Source: Oreohelix idahoensis
Taxonomy: Eukaryota; Mollusca; Gastropoda; Stylommatophora; Oreohelicidae
DNA length: 64,000 nt
Assembly (NCBI GenBank): GCA_024509875.1
Contig: JAMPIV010006376.1
Coordinates: forward strand, 354,001-418,000
Direction: 5' to 3'
Under the pieces are notes generated by a model. It worked only from the letters and a program-made list of their open reading frames with translations. It had not been told where the DNA came from and searched no databases. Numbering within the stretch: the first letter of the stretch is position 1; each line of letters starts with the position of its first letter. This document shows, in pieces, positions 1-12,049 of this stretch. A program made the translations under genes and the position numbers.

Positions 1-545
1 TATAGGGCAGACTTAATAAGGAGCTTACATGTGAGAAACGATTGGGACCATGAAAAAATAGGTACCATCATCCAAAAGTAGCTCAAAATTTTTATTGGCC
101 CAAGGCAAGGTGGGACATTGAGAATTTTGTAAAAGGTGTAGCATAGCACATGATGGAACACCCACAAGTGGTAACATTGATCAGGACCTGGACACGCCAC
201 TGGGCAAACGTAGGTCTGACAATAGAAAGAATAATAAAGTGGACCAAGTGGAATGGGAAGCCCTTTTTCACGGACAATCTTCGATTGACTGTTTTACAAT
301 GGCCACTATGCAGAAAGTGCAAAAAGATGTCTTACCCCATGATAAGCCGAAAATCCCTCAATCGGACTTATGTAAACTGGATGAAGAAGATGTAGAGAGG
401 AAATCTCTCATCAAGAATTCTAAGTGGGGAGAAAGCCCCAAGAAAAAAATTGGTAGCGGTCGTTTTGTGAATGATGATTCTGGGAAGAAAAATCATCACT
501 ACAGTGCTTCTAGTGGAAGAGAACCTACCGGTGCATGGAAAAATA
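1..545 (+). pseudogene. Decayed integrase zinc-finger region plus foreign insert (element A)
   Basis: Bases 1-135 match the H2C2 zinc-finger stretch of B but carry stop codons and indels. From about 139 the sequence stops resembling integrase and matches the insert found in B at 20806-21245. Its best-preserved frame (239-559) reads MATMQKVQKDVLPHDKPKIP and continues with a charged stretch and then a Gly/Ser/Asn/His-rich stretch. I do not recognise that protein. The frame runs out near 543, where the sequence jumps into pol. This copy cannot encode integrase. Confidence 0.75.
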
Positions 546-2297
546 GGCAAGAAAGCTAAAGACAGAGATTTGGCTGTGGGAGAGAAGGTACTGCTTCTTC
601 TACCCGGTAGCCAGAATAAGTTGCAAATTGGATGGCAAGGTCCATATACAGTTCTAGAGAAGGTATCTAGAACAAATTATAAGATAGATAAGAAGGGGAA
701 AGAAAAAATCTATCATGTGAATCTCCTGAAGAAATATTTGGAAAGAGAAAATCAGGAAAAGACACATTTGTTGACCTTGTCTATTGCAATGGAGATGAAA
801 AAGGAACCACTTTCATCATTTGAATATCCATTACATCCCTGTGAGACAGCTGCACAGGTGAAAATCAGTACACATTTAACGAAAAATCAGAAGGAGAGAG
901 TGCCACGGGTTCTAGATGATCATACAGAGGTGTTAACTGACCGTCCGGGGCATACAAACGTATTGGAATATGATATAAAACTTATAGACCCAACACCTGT
1001 ATGTATGAAAGCATATTCGATTCCTTTCGCTAAGGAGAAACCTTTGAAGGAAGAGATAGACTATTTGTTGAAGGAAGGAATCATTTCACACAGTGAATCT
1101 TCGTATAGTTCCAGTGTGGTGCCCTTAAGAAAACCCTCTGGAGAACATAGACTCTGTATAGATTACAGGAGACTGAATGCTATCACAGAAGGTCAGGTGG
1201 ATCCATTGCCGGATACAAATCAGTTGTTTGCAAGGCTGAATAAAGCTAAATATTTCTCAAAAGTGGATCTGAGCAAAGGATACTATCAGATTCCAGTAAA
1301 GCCTGAGGTTAGACCGTACCTAGCTTTTAGTACCTCAGAGGGACACTATGAGTTTAACAGATTGCCATTTGGATTGAAAAATGCACCTAGTGTCTTCTCT
1401 AGAATGATGAGAAAATTGTTGGATCCTCTGAATAATCCATGTATAACAAACTTCATGGATGATATCCTTATAGCGACAGAAACATTTGAGGAACCCATTG
1501 ACTCTCTGAACATGCTGTTTAATCGACTTAGAGAAGCGAATTTAACAGCCCGACCAACCAAATGTTGCGTTGGATGTAAAGAATTAGAATTCTTGAGACA
1601 CACAGTCCATCAGGGAAACATGACCCCTGATCCCAAGAATTTAGAGAAACTAAGAAAAGCCCCAAGGCCACAAACAAAGAAAGACGTGAGATCTTTTGTC
1701 TCATTATGTGGTTTCTACCAAAAGTATATCAAAAACTTTAATTCCATATGTGCACCGTTAACTGATTTGACACGCAAAGGAAATCCGGTTCGAATTACCT
1801 GGACAGCACAGTGTGAATTGGCATACCAAGAATTGAAGGAAAAGCTCACAAGCAAACCTATTTTGAAATTACCTGACTTAAGTCAAGAATTCATTGTGAG
1901 AACGGATGCAAGTAATATCGGTTTGGGCGCTACCCTGTTACAGAAGTCAGATTCACTGGATGGGGAATTAACCCCAGTGGCATATGCTAGCAGAAAGTTG
2001 AATAAAGCTGAAAAAAATTATTCAACTAGCGAAAAAGAATGTCTTGCAGTAATATGGGCGATCAAGAAATTCAATATTTATCTGTATGGGAAGGCATTCA
2101 AGTTGCAAACGGATCACAAACCCCTGGCTTTTCTAGCGCAGGCTAGGCATGAAAATACGAGGTTACTCCGATGGTCATTGCTTTTGCAGCCATTTCAGTT
2201 CAGCATAGAATATACTTCTGGAAAAACTAACCTGGGTGCTGATTTTCTAAGCCGCCATCCGTGTGATGAGAATCACAATGATCACCAGGAACAGTAA
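471..2297 (+). CDS. pol: Reverse transcriptase-RNase H (pol remnant, element A)
   Basis: This is an open frame of 608 codons. The first methionine is an accident of the frame; pol homology begins near 550 (AKDRDLAVGEKVLLLLPGS). In order it shows a GPY-like module (GWQGPYTVLEKVSRTNYKI), a linker, RT with RLCIDYRRLNAI, FSKVDLSKGYYQIPV and LPFGLKNAPSVFSRMM, a catalytic box FMDD instead of the usual YxDD, and RNase H with DAS, KECLAVIW, TDHKPL and GADFLSRHP. RT copies element RNA into DNA and RNase H removes the RNA strand. Integrase and protease are not encoded, so any activity would need them in trans. The frame is intact, which suggests recent origin. Confidence 0.88.
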   Translation: MMILGRKIITTVLLVEENLPVHGKIGKKAKDRDLAVGEKVLLLLPGSQNKLQIGWQGPYTVLEKVSRTNYKIDKKGKEKIYHVNLLKKYLERENQEKTHLLTLSIAMEMKKEPLSSFEYPLHPCETAAQVKISTHLTKNQKERVPRVLDDHTEVLTDRPGHTNVLEYDIKLIDPTPVCMKAYSIPFAKEKPLKEEIDYLLKEGIISHSESSYSSSVVPLRKPSGEHRLCIDYRRLNAITEGQVDPLPDTNQLFARLNKAKYFSKVDLSKGYYQIPVKPEVRPYLAFSTSEGHYEFNRLPFGLKNAPSVFSRMMRKLLDPLNNPCITNFMDDILIATETFEEPIDSLNMLFNRLREANLTARPTKCCVGCKELEFLRHTVHQGNMTPDPKNLEKLRKAPRPQTKKDVRSFVSLCGFYQKYIKNFNSICAPLTDLTRKGNPVRITWTAQCELAYQELKEKLTSKPILKLPDLSQEFIVRTDASNIGLGATLLQKSDSLDGELTPVAYASRKLNKAEKNYSTSEKECLAVIWAIKKFNIYLYGKAFKLQTDHKPLAFLAQARHENTRLLRWSLLLQPFQFSIEYTSGKTNLGADFLSRHPCDENHNDHQEQ

Positions 2298-2349
2298 TAC
2301 ATTTATCTATGTGTATATAGAATTAGAGACTGACATATGATGTCTGTTT

Positions 2350-2364
2350 TAAGTGGGGAGAATT
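2350..2364 (+). other. Polypurine tract of element A
   Basis: A purine run AAGTGGGGAGAATT lies directly before the 3' LTR, the normal plus-strand primer position. D carries nearly the same tract on the minus strand, next to its own 3' LTR at 31989. Confidence 0.7.
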
Positions 2365-3573
2365 TGTGGTGAAAAATTCTAATCCACATATATAAATTAG
2401 AAAATAAATGTAAAGCCTAACGAAATAATTCAATAGAAAGAAAGAAGAATGGTGACAGACCAGTGCTTTCACAATAGCGTACGCCTGTGTTGTAGAACGC
2501 CATAATGGCTTAACCAGAGATCCCCTTTTTCTATTTCGTCTGCATAAACTCTACGCAAAAGCCTACGGCATCATACACGCGTTTCTAAAAATAAAACGGG
2601 TACTGTATTTCTTAGACGACCTTAATAGGCAACTGCTTAATGACCTAGATTCAAATACTAGCATTAATGTCATTATACACACAAAGTTAACCTAGAAAGA
2701 CAGACGGGCTAAGCAGAGACGAGGAAGGATAGACGGAGCGACGCAATAATACTACGTCGTCTCGCGATTAAAAAGTGAACGCCAATCCCACGCGAAAGGC
2801 ATGAAGGCCTGATTTTTTTTTTCAAATAAACAGTGATAAAAAACACTAACGATACGAGGTTAGGTTTTGAAAACAGGTTTAAGCTCTTATTGGGAAACCT
2901 GACATTCTACTGATTTATGTCTAAGCTCCTGACATTAGTCTGACAGTACAGAAGACATCCCTTGGTATAGAAGTGAACGGGTGGTAAAAACAAATACACG
3001 ACTATCCTAGAATAATACATATTTTGAACGAAGCCACTTAGCCCCATTAAACTTATATATTCTTGTACCTTAGGACTTGCTGACAAAGAATATGTTATGT
3101 GTTACGCAAATAGTCTAGTAATTAACAAATTATAGCCAAAATACTATAGTGGGGTTGTCTGACAGCACAAGATCATATTTGCTCATAATGGCATGTTTGA
3201 AAAACACTGCTTTAGGGGAAATGAGGCCAACAAGTTAGATACGATTTGATTGGCTGTAGTAATATGTAAGGCGAAACCTTATTAGTCGAACTGCAAATAC
3301 TATTATTGTGGTTAATGGCAACGTGTAGGATGGGTAAAGTTTTTTTCAAAGGCTCTTGTAAACATGGTCTCATTGGTTAGAACGTTCGATATAGTCAAAT
3401 AGAAGCGTCAGTTCAGGGCCAGTTTTGAAAATAAATTTTGTGAGAAGCAAGTGCGTTGAGATCAAGCTAATATTTTTCTAATAAAAGCCTGGGATAAGGC
3501 AGATCAAAATTGTGCCAGAATTCATCGCCAGTCAACGTTACTTGTGTATATTTCCTTGAATTGTGGTAAGCTA

Positions 3574-3638
<65 letters not shown>

Positions 3639-4863
3639 ATTGAATATGAAATGATAAATTGTGTCTGTATGTGTGTGGTTCAGTAGCAAACAGAAGGCAA
3701 AGCCTAGATATTGCTCCACCATGTAAAAGCTTGTCAGAGAGGAGTATAACTGCATAGGCATATATGGGATTGCCAAATAGTAACATGACACCTATCCTAT
3801 TGTATAGAAGGAATTAACGCTGGAATTGCAGAGGCGTTGTAACCATTAGGGAGAGGAATACTGGTGTATATTGTCACATGAGAAGCTAGCAGTTGGCCTA
3901 CAGCGCTGAACTCTGTGTTTGTAATGTCCTGTACTTCAGTGTGGAAATAGATTATATATATATTAGTTATGACGAAGGAGGTACAACCTTCTTATTTCAG
4001 GGACCGTGGTACTGAAGTATTAGAGCAGCACCTGGTCTGAGTTTTGCTGGATCCAGAGGGCTGGCAGCAGACTCCTTGTCCAAGATATCGACCAGTGGTG
4101 TATTTCAAGATAACTGAGAAGCAAGCGAGCAGAGGAGACAGTTTTTCTGCCGCCTACATATGAGCTAAGAATTCGTCAGCCAGAGCAGCTCACCCTTGTA
4201 TAACCACAATAAAATTGACTGTAATACTAAATCAAGAGGGACAGTAATTATTTTACAAATAAAAAGAAACTGTGAACCCTTCAATATTATTTCCACCAGT
4301 AACAAACACATGAAGTCGTGATGACAAACAACAACCTAGCTTCAAAAGCCAGTATTACCTCATAATACTACATCACAACATTACACACATATTGTAATAA
4401 TATTATATGTCAGGACAAAGATCCTTTGTATAATTTTTGTACATAAACATTGTGTTTACATTTGATTGTGATTCCTGATTCACTCTGTAGTTGGATCAGG
4501 ATATCTATTATTGAAAGAAATTAATACATAATTTAAAAGTTAACACTTGACTTACTTAAGATAGTCTTCTAGAGTGTTATATGTATGTGCTTGTCATAGT
4601 GTTGTAAAGTGTTGTGGATCTTAATTAAAGTGTTTATCTGTCTGTTGGTTGTTGTGAACTTACACTTCATCACTATCATAACCCTTGACATTCAACGTAG
4701 TCATCACAATATTCCAGAATAAGTCTGATTGAGGTCTAAATGTGGTAGCAAAGTAAGGTCATCTGTAACACATCACCCTTATTAGATACAGATACCTTCA
4801 CAGCTGATCTCAGTCAGTACACTAAGTCCCCTATAACTATTTATATAATCCCAACATACCACA
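2365..4863 (+). repeat. 3' LTR of element A (2.5 kb)
   Basis: The LTR starts TGTGGTGAAAAATTC and ends ATACCACA, giving TG...CA termini. It is unusually long at about 2.5 kb, similar to the LTRs of D and E. It contains an (AT)n tract and AATAAAAGCCTGG near 3480. The same AATAAA-containing block occurs in the B LTR, so it is a candidate polyadenylation signal. No protein is encoded here. Confidence 0.85.
3577..3634. repeat. (AT)n microsatellite in LTR A
   Basis: About 29 AT units. The tyrosine/isoleucine reading frames across it on the minus strand are repeat artefacts. Confidence 0.97.
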
Positions 4864-4921
4864 TCCTGCAAAGACAGCTCATGTGGAAATGATTAAGCTT
4901 CTTGGCGTGTCTTTATGATCA

Positions 4922-5305
4922 TTACTTACTCAGTCGTTCCTCTTCTACTATGGGGTGTAGAGGTTTGCCAGAGAAGGTGCCTAACTATCCTATCGCCTGT
5001 TCCACCTGGCCTGGTTCCAATCTAGTCCTCAGTCCTTTGGCGATTGTCTAAAGTTGTCCTGCCCGCGATCCCTGGCTCCTGGTTTCCAATATTTGTCGTC
5101 GTAGCCGATCTTCTCACATTCCGGAGACATGGCTTAACCATCGTAATTGGGACTGTTCTATTCAAGTCTGCAGGGGCTGGGATTTGAGGCCGTAACGTAT
5201 TGTCTGGTTTCGGACTATGTCTCTTCTAGTTACTTCAATCGTCTTCCTCAGATACCTCATTTCTGAGGTATGGAGCCGGCTTTTGTGGGTCTTAGTTGTC
5301 ACAGA
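4922..5305 (-). mobile_element. RTE-like LINE fragment, 3' end (family L1a)
   Basis: It aligns along its length with the better copies at 15512-16221 and 29625-31229. It begins with the same 3' terminus (TTACTTACT...AGTCGTTCC read on plus). On the minus strand it encodes the basic C-terminal tail of the RT protein with several frameshifts. It is strongly 5'-truncated, as is normal for LINE insertions, and more diverged than the other two copies. I call this family L1a only as a label within this window. Confidence 0.8.
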
Positions 5306-7430
5306 ATGGATTGGGGCGACCCCTTCTTCTTCCTAGTCTCTGTTTCACGACGGCAGTAATCAGTGCATTTGAGGTACTGATGTTATTGCGCGCTTTCTTT
5401 TTGTCACACTTTCTTTCTTTCATTCTCTGCTAAGTAGCAGATATTTGATACTGTGTCTTGTCGGTTTATCTGACACTCCTTGTGGATGATAATACTAAAC
5501 ATCTGCAAGAGGGGCTTAGAGAACATTATCGACAACCAAGTTGGTTAATCGCAGGCGCGGCCGATATCAGTACACAGAATAACACGTACATCGCCCAGCT
5601 CAATCTGCTTAATCACTGATAAGGCATGGGTGCGTCTCCGCCAAGTTGTAAAGAGACGGATTTTGTGTGTGCTCAAGCAACAGATAAGACATTACTTTAG
5701 CGAAAGAAATAATTTGTTACATCTTACACACATTGACGTGTGAGGTTACCGATATATCTGTAAGTTTGCCTGCAGGCAATCGGATGTTTACAGCCCATTT
5801 TCAGGAAAGTAATCATGCAAAATATTCAAATCAGATTGGATGATCATTTGAGCCCCCATAACAAACACAGCGGGGTAAAACAGTGAATATAACCTGACAC
5901 ATTTCAGTGGTTTTTTTTACTGTGAGATTCACGCTTGCCAAAGACACCAGACGGGTCAGTTAGAAATCAGAATTTCCATTATCGGACTGGACACCATTTA
6001 TTGGAGTATTCATCAGGACTTACAATTCAGCCCAGGAAATCTCTATCATTTTAATAAGGAAAGCCGCTATCTGAGGAAACTGAAGGAAACACACGGAGTC
6101 AGAAAGGGAATTAAAGTAAAAGTTAACGACCCGAAGTACATGTGTAATAAGGCAACTGACAGTGCCTTTTATTCATCTGAGCAAAAAGTCTGTGAACCAG
6201 GATTGGCGTAAGTTGTGATTTTACATTCTATATTTCATTACTAACTTGTGAACTAACATATATGTATACTGTCATGTGGATTTTAATATGTGAAAATCGC
6301 TAGTGGATGTCCCAGTCATTTGAGGCTGGCAACCTCAGCGTATAGAATGATGATTCATAAACCACCACTGCACGGGCTTGTGATTGCTTTATTGCTAGTT
6401 TCGTAAAGAGAACTAAAAGCATAAAGTTGTCCCAGGTTCCATATGGAGCAGGGAGGGAAATATAACAGAAATGATGTACATTCTAAGTATAATACTTACA
6501 GTTTCAAACCAGTGTAAATGTCTATGTGAAAATATTCATTTTAAAAGTAATAGAAGTTGCAAACTATTCAAATCAGTGGAGATGTAAATGTAAATATACT
6601 CTATCTGTATTATTAACCTTTCCATTTGAATGTAATGTAAAGCTAAAGCTATTCAATTTAAATGTAAAGACAGTTTTATCCCGAGGGATTAAATTAAATT
6701 CTCATCGAGGGTAAATTCTGAGATAAATAGGATGGTAGAATAGAGGAAAGGGGACACATAAGTATGTGTCTGGAAACGCAATATTCAGAAGAGCGTTTCG
6801 TTTCTATTCTTTACCATAGTTATTGGTGGTACCAGCAGAAAGTACCATCTCCGGAACAAGAAGGGACAAGTGGCCTGCGCTTTCAGACGAAGGATCAACT
6901 TTGTAGACTCTCCTTGACATTTCTGGGAAACGAGCTACACCCGACAACCTTGACCAGCGACGAGCGGGAGCAGTGTAAAAAGAACCAACCCATCAGAAGA
7001 AGCAGAACCGTCATTGACAGCTAAGTTCCATATATAAGCTGCCAAAGTGAACTTTTTTCATCGTTTCTATTATCCATCAATGATGGACTTTTCTTCTAAA
7101 CTATTCAATTATTTTCAAACTGTTAAAATGTAAGTGATTATTACATTTTGTTATTTGTAATTTTACTAATTTAACTTCGATTTAATCATTTTAAAGTTAC
7201 TGCATGTTTGTCTCAGTCAATTTACTACACACACTCTAAACTAAGTTATACCAGAATAATAAGAAGTCCACTGAGTAAATCAGAGGTGGGGGCTTAACGA
7301 GCTAAAATTAATCATTGCTTAATTCTTCACAAAAGTGGTCGGCAGATTCTAGAATTAACGTGCTATGCCAACGCAGCATTGTTTTCACTTATCTGAATAT
7401 CTGGTGAAGACTCCTTTTGTGATAGAAGTG
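5306..7430. other. No recognised gene; one weak exon candidate
   Basis: Mostly unique AT-rich sequence. One frame stays open for about 112 codons between a stop near 5880 and a stop at about 6209. It is bounded by an acceptor-like site (CATTTCAG near 5910) and a donor-like GTAAGT near 6207. It has no recognisable domain. A second frame, 6764-7024 (86 codons), is also unrecognised. Neither is called as a gene. Confidence 0.4.
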
Positions 7431-7555
7431 TCATTACCCTTCCATCTGCATCTCTGCCAAGAGTAATCTAGTGCGAAGGTAGACATCTTTGAAGCCCATA
7501 TTAGATACTCTTGTTTTGGCCACTGTTCGACCAATACTACAAAGCAGGGGAGGCA

Positions 7556-8187
7556 ATACCGTCAGAGTAGTCATTGCCCATGACATGCATCCATGAGTCA
7601 AGACTGGCACAAATGTGGAGCGGTATACATCCATCTTCGTCTTCTTGCCAACGTCTCTTTTTCTGAGGAATCCTCGATTTATGGCCTAAAAAAGTCTCCC
7701 ATTTGCTGCTATTCGTGTAGCCAACTCTTCTTTGATGGCTCCCTTCCGGTCTTTGACAGCTCCTAGGTATTTAAACTAGTTGACCTGCTACATGTCTTGC
7801 TTTCCCAGCATAATCGGGTGCTTTTATGTCTCTCGTTATATCACCACAGTTTCAGTTTTGGAGCTGCTGATGACCATCCCTCTCTTCTTCAGCTCTTCCT
7901 TCCAAACTTGCTGGTTGGACTGAAGCTGTGTCAGGGCTACATCATCGGCAAATGCCTGCTCCGAAATACAGACCTTTCTAATCTTCTAGTACCCCACTGA
8001 ATACGTTCTTGTCCTCTCCTTACATGCTTTGATGACATAGTCGATGAGGAGTAGGAAAAGATAAGGTGACAGAATATCACCCTGTCTTACACCAGTCATG
8101 GTCCTGAACTCTTCTGACTTATGGTTTTGTCTTCCTCTCATAATGTCTGCAACTCTAGTAGAAACTGTGTGTAACATTGATCAGACG
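7556..8187 (-). mobile_element. RTE-like LINE fragment with RT motifs (family L1a)
   Basis: On the minus strand this matches the 30050-30640 part of the longer L1a copy. It includes the RT segment HKSEEFRTMTGVRQGDILSP and, further on, MDVYRSTFVPVLTHG. It has stops and frameshifts and lacks both its 3' end and the N-terminal RT half. The left limit near 7556 is where similarity ends; the sequence beyond is unrelated. It is a dead fragment. Confidence 0.8.
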
Positions 8188-8289
8188 TATTTTATTAGTT
8201 ACATCTAAAAACTTAAGTCGCTACTATAACAAAATTGTAGCCCCACTGAAAATGTAGTCCTGGTATGTTTACGTGTGCATGTGCCTGAT

Positions 8290-8945
8290 ATAGGAGGTAA
8301 CATAGCAATATCGATGACTTGCCTCTCCTATCCCATAACCGCAATCAGATGCAGGACAAAATGAAAACACTCTATGAGAGGTCACAGCAATTAGGTCTGA
8401 AAATACGCAGTGCAAAGACAAAAATAATGAGAATAAATGTATGACATGTTAACTGGGTTGAACTTGAAGAAACAACACTACAAGATGTAGAATTGTACAT
8501 ATATCTTGGCAGCAATATAGACAAAGTTGGAGGGACAGATAGTCATATCAAAATAAGAGTACAAAAAGCAAGAGGAGCTTTCATTGCATTGGGAAACATA
8601 TGGAGAACAAGAGAAATCAAGTCCAACACGAAAATAAGAATCTTCAACTCAAATGTGAAGTCAGTCCTATTGTATGGTTCTGAAAAATAGAGAACAACAA
8701 AAACAACAACCAAAAAGATACAGACTTTCATAAATGGGTGCTTGCGTAGGATAGAATGATTAAAATGGTATGACAAGGCTACCAACGTGGAACTGATGAC
8801 AAGAACTAGACAAGTGCCAGTTGAACAAGATATGAGAAGAAGACAATGGCAATGGATAGGGCACACACTGAGGAAACATGTTGATAGCATTACAAGGCAG
8901 TCTTTGTTCTGGAACCCTGTCGTACAGATAGGTTGTGAGTTATTT
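8290..8945 (+). mobile_element. RTE-like LINE fragment, C-terminal (family L1b)
   Basis: Reading frames on plus include LSHNRNQMQ, then [32 protein letters not shown] and [20 protein letters not shown]. This is the post-RT region of RTE-type non-LTR elements (YLGS, LLYGSE and GHxLR motifs). At least two stops break it. A sister copy lies at 54135-54705. The 3' end is lost near 8945. Confidence 0.8.
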
Positions 8946-10174
8946 TTGGCCCGTCTGAGTAGAGTGGATGGTGATGGGTACGCAAGAAAAGGTGCGAGAA
9001 ATAGATTTCACGGGTGGTAGCTTAAGGGAAAAATATGTCTCAGGAATGAGTAAGTTTCTCTACTCCAGCCTACCTATACGACTATAATTTAGTACAAGAC
9101 AACCCTGCCCTCCTCATACATATAAATATAAGTTTAACTACACACACACACAGCTATGTGACCACAAGACACACAAACGTGAAAAACTACGCTTACTTGG
9201 GTATGGGTCTGACCAACACACAAAGGTAAGTTTCTTTGTTGTTTATTATCATTAAACTTGACAACCCCAATATCTAAAGAAAGATCAAATAAAAATCAGA
9301 TTTACATACATTATGAAATAGCAGAATAAATGTTCCCTCCCTTTGTGGAGAAAAGAACCCAAAAATGAATAACCCAAAGGTCGAAGGTAAGCACTATGTT
9401 ACAGAGTAGACAGTAAAGTAAACAAGTTCCTACTATATGCTACTCAGTAAAGTATACAAGTTTAAGCAAATCCAATGTTGGTAAATTCCCTGTAACAAAG
9501 AAAATATTCACTCTCTCTTTCATACAGTGGCCACTTAATCACTCTTACCTACTCTTGGTGATATCCCTTGGAAATACAATTATCCCTGAATATATGTTGT
9601 ATCAGGTTCACTTCCCAAATTGGCCCCAGTTCATCCTCTAACAAACAAAGACTAGTGAAGTGAACGCCGAATATGGTGTGGGATTTTCCTGGATGAACAA
9701 AATGTCACCGTCAATAGTTGATGTAGAAAACGTGCTCTTGGGGTTCACAGTTAAAAGAGGAAAATACTTCCCGTATTGGGAAACATCTGGTTGCTAAAGA
9801 AATGTTACCAATGATGATGATGATAATCCTATCGGACAACTCTATGTTAGAGCTCCGATTCTTGCACAGCTTAAAATCTGGATAAATCCACTTGAATACG
9901 ACTGTCAGAAGTCGTGTGAACATTAATGTTATTTTGTACACTCCAGTGGGCTGGTAAAATTGGAAAAAATATCTGGGTTTGGTAAGTCCAGTTAAACTTA
10001 TAAGTTAAAATGTTTCTCTTGTATCGTTGGCAAATACTAGCTCACAAATGAAATTGGTGACGCACAAGCCAAGAAAAAGACAACAGTAACCAGTCAGTAA
10101 AAGAGAAAGACCGCTGGACGCTCTTGATCAGGTCTGCTAGGAATATATGAAAAACATTTATGGAAAAATGCTAC

Positions 10175-10244
<70 letters not shown>

Positions 10245-11439
10245 CCACAGACGGAGACAAGACGATCTCTTATCCACTCCGTCAGTTTTGATTAAATTTA
10301 AAAGGCACATCTGTCTATAGCCTACCCTATCGCGCATCGTTTAGCGAGTGCAGGTTGGATTGAGTTATGCGACTCCCCCCCCCCCTGCTCGCGGTTAACG
10401 ATCAGTGTACAATGTCAATTATCACAAACTATCGCCGGTCGTTAAGTAGCAATTAATTTGGTCGGCGTCTGATAGTTTAGTCGTATGATATAAAATAATA
10501 GGCACTTATAATAAATACGCACAATGAAATAAAACGTGAATTCTTTTCTGTCACTATCAGTCGCGCCTAGCATGTAAACCAGTCAGCTAAAACCGTCTCT
10601 TATTGTGTGAGAAAGCGTGTGGTGAAAATGAACGTTATAACTGAACATCTGGTATGAAATAGCTACGCGTTATTTTATTTCACTAGTTTAACAGCTAGAA
10701 AATCTAAGTGAACTATAATGATAAAAGCTAACACTTTTAATTGGTAAAAGCTAACACTTTTAAACACGTAAGCACTAATTTCTATTACCAGAAATCAGAA
10801 TGACAAATCCCCACGAATTGCTAATAACACATTTAGCAAAATGGTTCTAGAACTGCGTGCTTAGACTATCCAAAAATTATGAGTGACAACTGATAGCAGG
10901 TTTAAGAAAACACAGTTTATATATCATTATATTTCTCTGATCTATCGATGATGTTACTTTTCACGTTACTATGTGTAACGAGGAATCATAAACTGAGATA
11001 CAAGATAAAGGCTTATGGCCGGTCTTCCGTCGAGCGCTTTCGACCGACATCAAAAGACTTATAGTTCTCTCTGTACGAATGCCCGCTTCTGAAGATCAAA
11101 GAGCCCAGGGGTTTCTGACTTCTCCTGAGTACGAACTTCAAAGGGTCTGTGTTTTTTCACGTGCGGTCTGTCAGGTATTGTATGATTAACAGATAAGCTC
11201 GCGTGAGAAAACGAGGTAAACAAACCTGATTCGCTACCTGTTATGACGGGCAGGTCACGAAAGTTTGTAAACACTTCGTTTGCTCATGTTCAAAGAAAAG
11301 AGGCGTGACGAAAAAGTACGCTTGTGTAAGTAAACACAGGCATAAAATGCATGGTTTTGCTAGCAAATCATAGAACGCTACGAAATTACAAAAGACTGTC
11401 AGATTACTGTAGGCTCTTTTTTCCATTATACGTCACAAA
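8946..11439. other. No gene seen; contains an (AT)n tract
   Basis: No frame here resembles a known protein. The stretch includes (AT)n at 10178-10242 (about 32 units) and a C homopolymer near 10375-10385. Short minus-strand frames at 9711-9941 and 11059-11426 have no recognisable motif. Confidence 0.6.
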
Positions 11440-11635
11440 CCCCCAGGGCAAAGAGGCAGAGGTAGACCAAGAAGCACACGGAGAAGAGAGCTGGAAACAG
11501 AGATGAAAATGATGAGGAGCACATGAAAAGAACTTGAGATGATGGCACGTGATAGGATGACTTGGCATGTGTTTGTTGAAGGCACATGCTTCTTGGGGAG
11601 CGGAAGGTTATGAATGAATGAATGAATGAATAGCA
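11440..11635 (+). mobile_element. LINE 3' terminus with (TGAA)n tail
   Basis: On plus it encodes a fragment GKRGRGRPRSTRRRELETEM typical of the end of RTE-like RT proteins. A short 3' UTR follows, ending in a perfect run of TGAA repeats near 11608-11631. Simple-repeat tails of this kind are characteristic of RTE-type LINE ends. The rest of the element is missing. Confidence 0.65.
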
Positions 11636-11639
11636 ATAT

Positions 11640-12045
11640 CGAAGGGAGTAAGTACTTGTACATTCGTGCACGTAATTTTATTCATTACTTTCACATCTCT
11701 GTGTAGGACAATGTTCTTTCATACATGCCAAGCCCACGTGCATGCATGGCTTGTGAGCAGTGGGGGAATTCGACACATGTTTCTTCCAGTTCACTCATCC
11801 GTGTGTTTTTAACCATCATCATTATCATCCCTCAGTTCCCCAAGGAACAAAGGTCTTTAACAACTTTATGCCAAGTCTTTTTGTCCCGTGACATCATATT
11901 TTTTTTTTTTTGGTTTGCAAGTTGTGCCTTCATGTGGCGAGGAACATTCCCTTCAACACAGACTGAAGTCATTTGGTTATATCACGGCGCAATCTGCCAT
12001 TCAAAAATACGTGAACTCTGTTAACTGAAGCAATGTGTTGATAAA
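11640..12045. other. No gene; part of a dispersed repeat
   Basis: No coding signal. The 11930-12000 part (CATGTGGCGAGGAACATTCC and onward) recurs in inverse orientation near 56760-56815, next to an inverse copy of the minisatellite below. Both therefore belong to one dispersed element. Confidence 0.5.
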
Positions 12046-12049
12046 CTCT

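Larger units (their letters stand above)
1..4863 (+). mobile_element. LTR element A, Gmr1-like Ty3/gypsy, 3' part
   Basis: Only the 3' part lies in the window. From base 1 it aligns with element B from about position 20665. It holds a decayed integrase zinc-finger region, a non-retroelement insert shared with B, an RT-RNase H reading frame, a polypurine tract and a complete 3' LTR. The integrase catalytic core is absent. Compared with B it has a further deletion joining the insert directly to the segment just before the GPY-like motif (about 543). The 3' flank after 4863 is unique, but the matching target duplication lies outside the window. The LTR is of the same type as that of element D. 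Confidence 0.9.

Noticed and set aside
3522..3791. Minus-strand frames rich in Tyr-Ile
   Set aside because: They run through an (AT)n tract inside LTR A.
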